Positions 51,059 to 56,527 of a DNA stretch of 56,527 nt are shown one piece after another. The stretch is from Planctomycetaceae bacterium (GTDB taxonomy: Bacteria > Planctomycetota > Planctomycetia > Pirellulales > Pirellulaceae). The position numbers and the translations under genes were made by a program. The DNA lies in the NCBI GenBank assembly GCA_007694185.1, contig RECD01000099.1, positions 1-56,527 on the forward strand, in the 5' to 3' direction. Numbering within the stretch: position 1 is the stretch's first letter; every line of letters begins with the position of its first letter. The notes below the pieces were generated by a model. That model had not been told where the DNA came from, did not search any database, and was given only the letters and a program-made list of their open reading frames with translations.

Positions 51059-52081
51059 TCATTCGGTCGTGTTCGCCTCGCCGCCAGCTCGGGTGCCGAG
51101 CGCCCGATAGACATCACCGCGGATGGAATCTGACAGCCCTCGTACGGACCCGTCCATCATCGCGACCATCACCAACCCGGGATGGTAGCTGCGGGAGGTG
51201 ATCACGCCCCGGGTTGCGTCGGTGAGATTGCGTCCCTCACGGCTGGTCGAAACGTCGATATCGAAAGTCTGGCCCCCGACCAGGTGCGGAACCCGGGTAT
51301 TCGGCGTGAAGGTCGTCGTGAAGCCGGTATGGATCGCTCGGCCGCACACCCATTCGGTATGGCCGTTCGTCGCCGACCAGGCTCCGCCCTGCACGTTCGC
51401 AGACACCTCCGCCGGAAACAACGGCTCGCCGACCGGCAACACCGCGTCATGAAACCGCGGCGTGAAGGCCTTCACCTCTGCCAGACCGATGGTGTTGCTC
51501 AAGCCGTCCACGAAGGCCGCCGGGCCGAGCCGTCCGTTGGGCGCGAACGCCGCCCCACCTTCGGCGCGGTTGACCGGGTTGTAGATCAGGTAGCGACCGA
51601 CGTTCAACGCGTAGTTCAGCGGGTAGTGATAAGGCTGGCTGGAAGCGGGATCGATCCGCTCCCGATCGTTGGGGTCACTGGGGCACATCAAAACCGCGAC
51701 GCGGGTCGCCGCGATGCCGTGCGGCGGGAATAAATCCCGATTGCCGGCCGAGTGGTAGCCGATCGAAAAGTTGATCAGGTTGTAGGTGTTGTTCCCTTCG
51801 ACGTAGGGCAGCAGGAAGGATTGGCCGGACCAAGGCTGATTCGCCGCCCCGCCGACGGTCACCGAGGAGGGGGGGAAGATCCGATGGACCGACTCGTAGT
51901 TGTGCAGGGCCAAACCGAGTTGCTTCAGGTTGTTTTGGCAACTCATCCGGCGGGCCGCCTCGCGAGCGGCCTGAACGGCCGGCAACAGCAACCCGACCAT
52001 GATCCCGATGATCGCGATCACGACCAGCAATTCGACGAGGGTGAAGCCGCGGTGGCGCCGGGGAGGATGAAAAGCAAGCAT
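51059..52081 (-). CDS. DUF1559 protein with type IV pilin-like N-terminus
   Basis: 340 residues. After a short basic leader comes [18 protein letters not shown], a prepilin signal cleaved between Gly and Phe, continuing [18 protein letters not shown], the hallmark of the large planctomycete DUF1559 (SBP_bac_10) family. The C-terminal domain ends with [21 protein letters not shown], the family's conserved close. These pseudopilins are thought to belong to a type II secretion-like or surface system; no function is proved. AGGA lies 9 nt before ATG 52081. A promoter overlapping a Fur-box-like palindrome lies about 150 bp upstream, which suggests metal-dependent repression. Confidence 0.93.
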   Translation of the reverse strand: MLAFHPPRRHRGFTLVELLVVIAIIGIMVGLLLPAVQAAREAARRMSCQNNLKQLGLALHNYESVHRIFPPSSVTVGGAANQPWSGQSFLLPYVEGNNTYNLINFSIGYHSAGNRDLFPPHGIAATRVAVLMCPSDPNDRERIDPASSQPYHYPLNYALNVGRYLIYNPVNRAEGGAAFAPNGRLGPAAFVDGLSNTIGLAEVKAFTPRFHDAVLPVGEPLFPAEVSANVQGGAWSATNGHTEWVCGRAIHTGFTTTFTPNTRVPHLVGGQTFDIDVSTSREGRNLTDATRGVITSRSYHPGLVMVAMMDGSVRGLSDSIRGDVYRALGTRAGGEANTTE

Positions 52082-52221
52082 GGGCGGGGTCCTGCGAAGT
52101 TCGTGGGTGGGTCGTTACCAACCGCAGCGATCGTCGAACTCTGGCTGGCTGAACCCTTCATCTTGGAGGGAATCCCCAAGGAGGACCTGGCTTGCTGGCG
52201 ACTTCAGCTACTCGTCTGCTA

Positions 52222-52238
52222 ATGAGACTCAGTCTCAT
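52222..52238. promoter_or_regulatory. Fur-box-like palindromic operator
   Basis: ATGAGACTCAGTCTCAT is a perfect 8-1-8 palindrome; its core TGAGACT-C-AGTCTCA has the 7-1-7 form of Fur-family boxes (TGATAAT-n-ATTATCA). It begins one base after the -10 of the DUF1559 promoter, over the expected transcription start, a position typical of a repressor site. Which Fur-family regulator (Fur, Zur, Mur or PerR) binds is unknown. Confidence 0.6.
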
Positions 52239-52239
52239 C

Positions 52240-52267
52240 AAGCTAGCCATTGAGAGCGATCTGTCAA
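52240..52267 (-). promoter_or_regulatory. Promoter of the DUF1559 gene
   Basis: Minus strand: perfect -35 TTGACA (52267-52262), 16-bp spacer, -10 TAGCTT (52245-52240, 3 of 6). The weak -10 is offset by the perfect -35, and the operator-like palindrome sits immediately downstream. Confidence 0.5.
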
Positions 52268-52663
52268 GAGGCTTCTGTCAAGTGGCCCACGGCCGAGCGG
52301 ACGGAATTTTGGCTCCGACCGTCAAAATCACTCTTCTCGCCCGAGTTTTCCCGGTCTGGATGTGATGATCGCGAGACTTTCCCAGCCAATCGCGATTAGA
52401 GTCACCGTCGCCGAAACCCGATTCTTGCTCGCCGGGGAACCAAATCGGGCCGACGAGCGTATCCATCCGAAAGTGAATCGTTGTCGGTCGCGACAGCGAT
52501 CGGCTCGTCCCCGCGATCGCGTTCTCGGTTAATCCGATGTTCGCTTCACGGGCATCCGGAGGGATGAGAAAGAACGGGTGCGGGAGAGAACGGGAGTAGG
52601 CCGGCTTGACGGTTGCGTTCGTCAATCGTTCGCGAGGGTCGTCAACGTCAATTGAGGTGAAAC

Positions 52664-53074
52664 ATGGCTCGACAGGAAACGATCGAAAAGCTTCGCACCA
52701 CCCTGCTGCGGCGACGGGATGCCCTGGCCAGATCGATCAGAGGCGACATGAAATTACTGCGTGAATACCACTCGGATGCCTCGGGCGATATTCTCGACAA
52801 CGCCGCCGACACGGCCCAGGACGAAGTGAACAGCCGTCTTCTGGAAGTCGAAAGCAACGAGTTGCGAGCGATCGAAGGCGCGATCGAGCGGCTCAAAGAC
52901 GGCACGTACGGCACCTGCCAGGATTGCGGTAAACCGATCCCGTTGCGAAGGCTCCAGGCGGTCCCCTACGTCGTCGATTGCATCGATTGTCGACGGCTGG
53001 CTGAAAAGCGGAGCGAACCACGGGCCGCCGGTTGGAGCACTCCTAGCGGCCCTTACGGATACAGCGCGAACTGA
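52664..53074 (+). CDS. DksA/TraR-family zinc-finger protein
   Basis: 136 residues; GAGGTGA lies 5 nt upstream of ATG 52664. An N-terminal helical hairpin (about 1-80) carries ASGDILDNAADTAQDEV, matching the coiled-coil tip of DksA-like proteins, followed by a C4 zinc finger CQDCGKPIP with CIDC. Such proteins enter the secondary channel of RNA polymerase and modulate initiation, often with ppGpp. The DxxDxA tip of true DksA is only partly matched, so it may be a paralogue of different function. A strong terminator follows. Confidence 0.88.
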   Translation: MARQETIEKLRTTLLRRRDALARSIRGDMKLLREYHSDASGDILDNAADTAQDEVNSRLLEVESNELRAIEGAIERLKDGTYGTCQDCGKPIPLRRLQAVPYVVDCIDCRRLAEKRSEPRAAGWSTPSGPYGYSAN

Positions 53075-53152
53075 TCCTCGGGGTTGTCGCGTGGATCGGC
53101 CAGACCGCGCGACGGGCTTCACACAGTACGCGACCGCCACGATCGGATCGAC

Positions 53153-53182
53153 AGCGACGGGTTACCCCGTCGCTTTTTCTTT
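53153..53182 (+). terminator. Rho-independent terminator after the dksA-like gene
   Basis: Perfect 9-bp stem AGCGACGGG (53153-53161) and CCCGTCGCT (53166-53174), 4-base TTAC loop, followed by TTTTCTTT. It ends the dksA-like transcript and separates it from htrA. Confidence 0.9.
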
Positions 53183-53200
53183 GGGCCTCATGGTGGTGCG

Positions 53201-53229
53201 GTTGGCGCGGTGAACACGCGTTGGCGCGG
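53201..53229. repeat. Direct repeat upstream of htrA
   Basis: GTTGGCGCGG occurs at 53201-53210 and 53220-53229 (period 19, 9-bp spacer), about 120 bp before the htrA start. Spacing near two helical turns fits a tandem regulator site, but no regulator is known. Confidence 0.25.
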
Positions 53230-53350
53230 AAATCGAGATCGCTCGGTTTGTTCGGGTTGAGTCCGGCAGCCGAGCCGATAGCAAATTCCGGCTAGGGAAA
53301 CGGCCGATGGATGCCCTTCAGGCGAGTTTCCTCCCAACCTCCCCGAGTCC

Positions 53351-54562
53351 GTGTTGATGTCCGCCTTCATTTTCAAACGTCTCCCGGCATCCGCCCCCGC
53401 GGTCGGCATGCTCGCTTGGTTCTGGCTATGCCTGCTGCCACCGTCGTCGGCGCCCGGACAAGGGCCCGCGACCGGATCGGAAGGCGAAAAGCACCGGGTT
53501 CACCGGATCGGAGAAGGGGTTTCCAGCCGTCCCCCGACATCCACGCGACTGGCGGACCAAATCGAGGAACGCGAATCGCTGTATGCCGAGCTGGCAGAGG
53601 AATTCGCGTTGGTCGAGCGGCTCGGCAATCTCGTCAAACGCGTGGCGACCTTGGTCAAGCCGAGCGTGATTCACATCGAAGCCCGCAAGTTGGAACGGCA
53701 CCACGGGCGCAGCGAGGCTTTCGACGAAGCCGGTGCAGGCGTGGCGGTCAAGATCGCCGGCCAAACTTGGGTGCTGACCAACCGGCACGTGATCGCCGGC
53801 GCCGAGTTGTCTGAAATCGTGATCCGCACCAGCGACGGCCAGAAGTGCCACCCGTTGAAGGTCCTGTCGGACCCGAGTACCGACGTGGCAGTGATGCAGA
53901 TCGACGCCGCGATCCCCTTGGCCAAAATCGGCGACAGCGAACAGGCGGACATCGGGGACTTCGTGATCGCGATCGGCAGCCCGTTCGGGCTGAGCCACAG
54001 CGTCACGTTCGGGATCTTGAGTGCCCGCGGCCGTCGCGACCTGACCCTCGGCAGCGAACGGATCGAATTGCAGGACTTCTTCCAGACCGACGCGGCGATC
54101 AACCCCGGCAACAGCGGCGGTCCTTTGATCAACTTGCGGGGCGAGGTGATCGCGATCAACACGGCGATCGCCAGCAGCAGCGGTGGCAGCGAGGGGATCG
54201 GGTTCGCGATCCCGATTGCCATGGCGGTTCGGGTCGCCGAGGAATTGGTCAAGCATGGCCAATTGCGACGGGGCTATTTGGGCGTGACGCTCGACCCCGA
54301 GTTCTCACCCGCCGAAGCGATCCGGGTCTTGGGCAGTCCCCACGGGGCGCTCGTCAAAGAAGTCCGCGCCGGCTCACCAGCCGATTTAGCTCGCATCCGC
54401 CGCGGCGACGTGATCCTGGAATTCGACGGCGCCAAAATCGAGAGCGATGACCACCTGGTCACCCGCGTCGGGCTGACCCCCATCAATCATGAGGTGCCGC
54501 TGGTGATTTCTCGCAACGGCCAACGCTACCGGACCGTCTTGGTCGTGACTCCGGTTCCCTAG
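53351..54562 (+). CDS. HtrA/DegP-type trypsin-like serine protease with one PDZ domain
   Basis: 403 residues from GTG 53351 (ATG 53357 is two codons later and equally likely). A signal anchor or peptide (about 16-34) is followed by a helical segment and the protease domain, with catalytic triad His146 (TNRHVIAG), Asp178 (STDVAVMQI) and Ser255 (NPGNSGGPL). One PDZ domain (about 305-395; RGYLGVTL, GSPADLARIRRGDVI) follows, as in DegS rather than the two-PDZ DegP. It should degrade or sense misfolded envelope proteins. A large inverted repeat lies just past its stop. Confidence 0.93.
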   Translation: MLMSAFIFKRLPASAPAVGMLAWFWLCLLPPSSAPGQGPATGSEGEKHRVHRIGEGVSSRPPTSTRLADQIEERESLYAELAEEFALVERLGNLVKRVATLVKPSVIHIEARKLERHHGRSEAFDEAGAGVAVKIAGQTWVLTNRHVIAGAELSEIVIRTSDGQKCHPLKVLSDPSTDVAVMQIDAAIPLAKIGDSEQADIGDFVIAIGSPFGLSHSVTFGILSARGRRDLTLGSERIELQDFFQTDAAINPGNSGGPLINLRGEVIAINTAIASSSGGSEGIGFAIPIAMAVRVAEELVKHGQLRRGYLGVTLDPEFSPAEAIRVLGSPHGALVKEVRAGSPADLARIRRGDVILEFDGAKIESDDHLVTRVGLTPINHEVPLVISRNGQRYRTVLVVTPVP

Positions 54563-54580
54563 GATCGTGCGGGACATCAG

Positions 54581-54641
54581 TGTCCGGTACCTTTTGCGAG
54601 GAACTCGCCCTCCGGGTGCTTTGCACAAAAGGTACCGGACA
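54581..54641. repeat. Large inverted repeat / bidirectional terminator between htrA and lexA
   Basis: TGTCCGGTACCTTTTG (54581-54596) pairs perfectly with CAAAAGGTACCGGACA (54626-54641) across a 29-base loop that itself contains a small CGAG/CTCG hairpin. T7 follows on the plus strand. GGACA-TCAG-TGTCC (54572-54585) overlaps the left arm as an alternative hairpin. It can terminate htrA, and the shape resembles REP/BIME-type or miniature mobile elements; I recall similar GGTACCGGACA sequences in planctomycete genomes, which needs checking. Confidence 0.65.
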
Positions 54642-54710
54642 TTTTTTTACCGCTCATGGCTTAACCGCGACGGACGTCAGATCGGAAGCGTGCCCACGAC
54701 GGGTCGCCGA

Positions 54711-55316
54711 TCAGATCTCCCCACGCACAACCGCCACCGCCACGCCGATCACCTTGGCCGACTTCACGAAGATCGGTTTCATCTGCCGGTTGGCAGGCTG
54801 CAGCCGAATTCGTTTCTCCTCCGGATACCAATACTTCAGCGTCGCCTCGCCGTCCGGCGTTTGGGCGACAACCATCTGACCCGGCCGCGCCTTTTGGGCC
54901 GGTTCGATGACCACGTAGTCGCCATCCAAGATGTGTGCCTCGATCATCGAATCGCCCGAAACCTGCAACACAAACCGGTCGTCGCGGAAAATGATCTGCC
55001 CGAGGTCGATCCGCTCTTCCTGCTCGAATGCCAGCGATGTCGGACCGGCAGCGACGACCCCCGCCATCTGCATCGCGTAGCGCCCCCGGTCGGCTTCCGT
55101 GACCAATTCGATCGCCCGGCTCCGCTTGGCTTCGCGGGTGATCAACCCCTTCCGTTCCAACGCCCGCAGGTGGCACATCACCCCGTTCGGACTGCCGATA
55201 TCAAAGTGCTTCGCGATTTCACGCACCGTCGGGCCATACCCACGCTGCAAGATCAGACCGCGGATCATCTCGTACACCGCTCGCTGCCGAGCCGTCAGGC
55301 TGTTGGAATCGGCCAT
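54711..55316 (-). CDS. lexA: LexA repressor (SOS response)
   Basis: 201 residues. The N-terminal winged helix-turn-helix (about 1-70, recognition region SPNGVMCHLRALERKG) is followed by the S24 autoprotease domain: cleavage bond A90-G91 (VVAAGP), Ser123 (GDSMIEAHI) and Lys161 (GEATLKYWYP). RecA-ssDNA-stimulated self-cleavage would induce SOS genes. A GAAC-N4-GTTC palindrome, the LexA box type of Gram-positive bacteria, lies 79 bp upstream, consistent with autoregulation. The ribosome binding site is weak. It is convergent with htrA, and uppP lies upstream on the same strand. Confidence 0.95.
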   Translation of the reverse strand: MADSNSLTARQRAVYEMIRGLILQRGYGPTVREIAKHFDIGSPNGVMCHLRALERKGLITREAKRSRAIELVTEADRGRYAMQMAGVVAAGPTSLAFEQEERIDLGQIIFRDDRFVLQVSGDSMIEAHILDGDYVVIEPAQKARPGQMVVAQTPDGEATLKYWYPEEKRIRLQPANRQMKPIFVKSAKVIGVAVAVVRGEI

Positions 55317-55502
55317 GGGTCAATTCAAAGGGGGTTGATCGTTAGGATCGAAGCGGGATGCGAACCAATCCGACGAGCGGAATCGCCCCAGCCGGAACGT
55401 GTGTTCACCCTCCATTGTCACCACGCCCGACCGGTTTCGCCACCCCGGATATGGGAATCATCCCGCAAATATCGCCACCGTGATGTCGCTACTGTGATGT
55501 CG
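55317..55502. other. lexA upstream region with tandem repeat
   Basis: 186 bases between uppP and lexA. It carries the putative LexA box (55395-55406). At its far end GTGATGTCGCTAC occurs twice (55480-55492 and 55494-55506), a 13-base direct repeat of period 14 that runs into the uppP stop codon. Confidence 0.45.
55395..55406. promoter_or_regulatory. Putative LexA-binding site (SOS box)
   Basis: GAACGTGTGTTC matches GAAC-N4-GTTC, the consensus bound by LexA of Bacillus, Mycobacterium and several other groups. It lies 79 bp upstream of the lexA start. It is one perfect match found by eye in the region where autoregulation would place it. Confidence 0.6.
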
Positions 55503-56360
55503 CTACCGCCCCGATCCGAGCTCGGTGTTCTCAGAGACCGCCGGCGAGGGATCGGTCGAAAGGGGAGAATCCTCCGTGGTCCCCGAGAGGGCTCCGGCCA
55601 GCGAAAGCCCGATCACGAGCAAACCGAGCGGCGCGCACCAAGCGGCGAACCAATGCAGCCGATCCTTGCGAGCCCAGACCATCAGCCAGCGGAGGGCAAA
55701 GATTCCCAGCACGAAGGAGATCAACGCCCCGGTCACCAGCACGCCGATCGTCGGCTGATCGGTGGCGGGTTTCATGAGGTCCCTGAGGGCGAGCACCGTA
55801 GCGCCCGACAGCGCCGGTATCGCCAACAGAAAAGAGAACGTGACCGCTTCGTCTCCGCGGAGGCCAAACCATCGGCCGCCGAAGATCGTCGCACCGCTGC
55901 GGCTGATCCCCGGCAGGATCGCGACCGCCTGGAAGCATCCGATCGCCAGCGCCTGCCACCAGCGGAGGTCGGCATACTCGACCGTTCCCGGGCGTAACCG
56001 CTTCAGCCCCAGCAGCAGCGCGGCGGTGACCAGCAGCAGGCAACCGGCCAACAGCGGGTCCTTGAGCCAGCTTTCGGCGAACAGCTTGATCGGCAGCCCG
56101 ACCAGCACGGCGGGAACGGTTCCGACGATCAACAACGGGATCACCCGTCGGTCCTGAACCAACAGCCGCAGGATCCGTCGCCAATAAACGACCAAGATCG
56201 AGCCGAGCGTCCCGCCGTGGAGAATGATTTCGACCGTCGCCGATTCCGAGTTGTAGCCCAACCAGCGGCCGACCAGCACCAAATGCCCCGAGGAACTGAT
56301 CGGCAAAAACTCGGCAATCCCCTGCACGATCGCCAGGATCACCATTTCAAACAAAGACAT
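55503..56360 (-). CDS. uppP: Undecaprenyl-diphosphate phosphatase (UppP/BacA)
   Basis: 285 residues, seven to eight TM helices. Signature motifs: AEFLPISSSGHL (about 16-27) with the catalytic Glu, and PGISRSGATI (near 150-159) with the active-site Arg/Ser. It dephosphorylates undecaprenyl diphosphate to recycle the lipid carrier for peptidoglycan and other surface glycans, and can confer bacitracin resistance. The C-terminal tail (about 260-285) is hydrophilic and Ser/Thr/Glu-rich. Its presence fits planctomycetes making peptidoglycan. The gene is followed by lexA on the same strand, 186 bp away. Confidence 0.96.
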   Translation of the reverse strand: MSLFEMVILAIVQGIAEFLPISSSGHLVLVGRWLGYNSESATVEIILHGGTLGSILVVYWRRILRLLVQDRRVIPLLIVGTVPAVLVGLPIKLFAESWLKDPLLAGCLLLVTAALLLGLKRLRPGTVEYADLRWWQALAIGCFQAVAILPGISRSGATIFGGRWFGLRGDEAVTFSFLLAIPALSGATVLALRDLMKPATDQPTIGVLVTGALISFVLGIFALRWLMVWARKDRLHWFAAWCAPLGLLVIGLSLAGALSGTTEDSPLSTDPSPAVSENTELGSGR

Positions 56361-56405
56361 GAATCAACCCAACAAAGCGTGCCAAAACACCACCAACGCC
56401 CCAGT

Positions 56406-56527
56406 CTAGGTCAAGATCGACGCTGACACAGAGCCCAGGGATTTGAAGCGAGCGTTGCTTTCACCGTAATTCGGGAGGTACACGAACGTCTTTCCCGCGG
56501 TTCCGATCATTCGGATCGTGCCAGCCA
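56406..56527 (-). CDS. 3' end of an unrecognised protein (partial)
   Basis: A minus-strand frame enters from the right edge and stops at TAG 56408-56406, giving about 40 residues that include MIGTAGKTFVYLPNYG and end SVSASILT. Codon use with G/C-rich third positions and a globular-looking sequence support a real gene. The start lies outside the window and no family can be named. Confidence 0.4.
   Translation of the reverse strand, partial: AGTIRMIGTAGKTFVYLPNYGESNARFKSLGSVSASILT

Larger units (their letters stand above)
52082..52663. other. Long divergent intergenic region between DUF1559 and dksA-like genes
   Basis: About 580 bases. On the DUF1559 side it holds a 140-nt leader, a promoter and a palindromic operator. 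CTGTCAAG occurs twice (52261-52268 and 52275-52282), giving two TTGACA-like hexamers on the minus strand. On the dksA side I found only the ribosome binding site GAGGTGA before ATG 52664 and no clear promoter. A minus-strand open frame at 52278-52625 has no ribosome binding site and looks spurious. Confidence 0.5.

Noticed and set aside
52278-52625. A 115-codon minus-strand frame in the DUF1559/dksA gap
   Set aside because: No ribosome binding site and no recognisable features; it occupies the region where promoters are expected.
53426-54262. A 278-codon minus-strand frame antisense to htrA
   Set aside because: Asp/Arg/His/Val-rich mirror of the protease gene, whose catalytic triad is intact on the plus strand.

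Overview
The window reads as a contiguous piece of a high-GC (about 60-65% by eye) planctomycete chromosome, most like the Pirellulales. The assignment rests on lineage-typical families: DUF1501 and DUF1549/DUF1553 proteins with CxxCH motifs, a DUF1559 pseudopilin-like protein, a sulfatase, a Cache-sensor Ser/Thr kinase, a giant membrane-anchored coiled-coil protein, alpha/alpha-toroid (squalene-cyclase-like) proteins without cyclase motifs, and an ECF sigma factor next to an unusual anti-sigma-like protein. I saw no rRNA, CRISPR array, integrase, transposase or prophage gene. Coding density is high, with many coupled starts (ATGA overlaps).

Layout. 1-3.1 kb: 3' end of an unknown gene, a receptor kinase, tRNA-Asp(GTC) with its promoter and a strong terminator. 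3.3-10.4 kb (+): a RecQ-type helicase, a secreted AXE1-like hydrolase with a degenerate second half, and a HerA/VirB4-type ATPase. 10.4-18.3 kb (-): operon TPR protein > ExbB > ExbD > membrane-anchored, Pro-rich-linker toroid protein. 18.4-22.6 kb: an HMA-MauE fusion, two purine nucleoside phosphorylase paralogues (one with methylthioadenosine-phosphorylase-like substitutions) and a secreted TlpA-like thioredoxin. 22.7-31.0 kb (-): RecG, then DUF1549/1553 > DUF1501 > ECF sigma > anti-sigma-like protein with a periplasmic CxxCH domain. 31.4-38 kb: FolE, LON-domain protein, dCTP deaminase, GlcD-like oxidase, two planctomycete-type unknowns and CysE. 37.7-47.6 kb (-): operon vWA/GATase-like protein > 1912-aa coiled-coil protein > toroid protein > single-TM protein. 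47.8-56.5 kb: a secreted unknown, a sulfatase, a small helical protein, a DUF1559 protein behind a Fur-box-like operator, a DksA-like zinc finger, an HtrA protease, LexA with a GAAC-N4-GTTC box upstream, UppP, and the 3' end of another gene.

How genes may work together. The most system-like parts are the two envelope operons ending in toroid proteins. In one, ExbB/ExbD (a proton-driven motor) is encoded with a protein built like TonB (membrane anchor, about 500-residue Pro/Ser-rich periplasmic linker, C-terminal domain) but whose head is a toroid; I infer a TonB-like energy transducer. In the other, a vWA protein, a giant coiled-coil protein and a secreted toroid protein are translationally coupled. 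The sigma/anti-sigma/DUF1501/DUF1549 cluster looks like a surface-sensing regulon. These roles are inferences from architecture and gene order; no searches were run.
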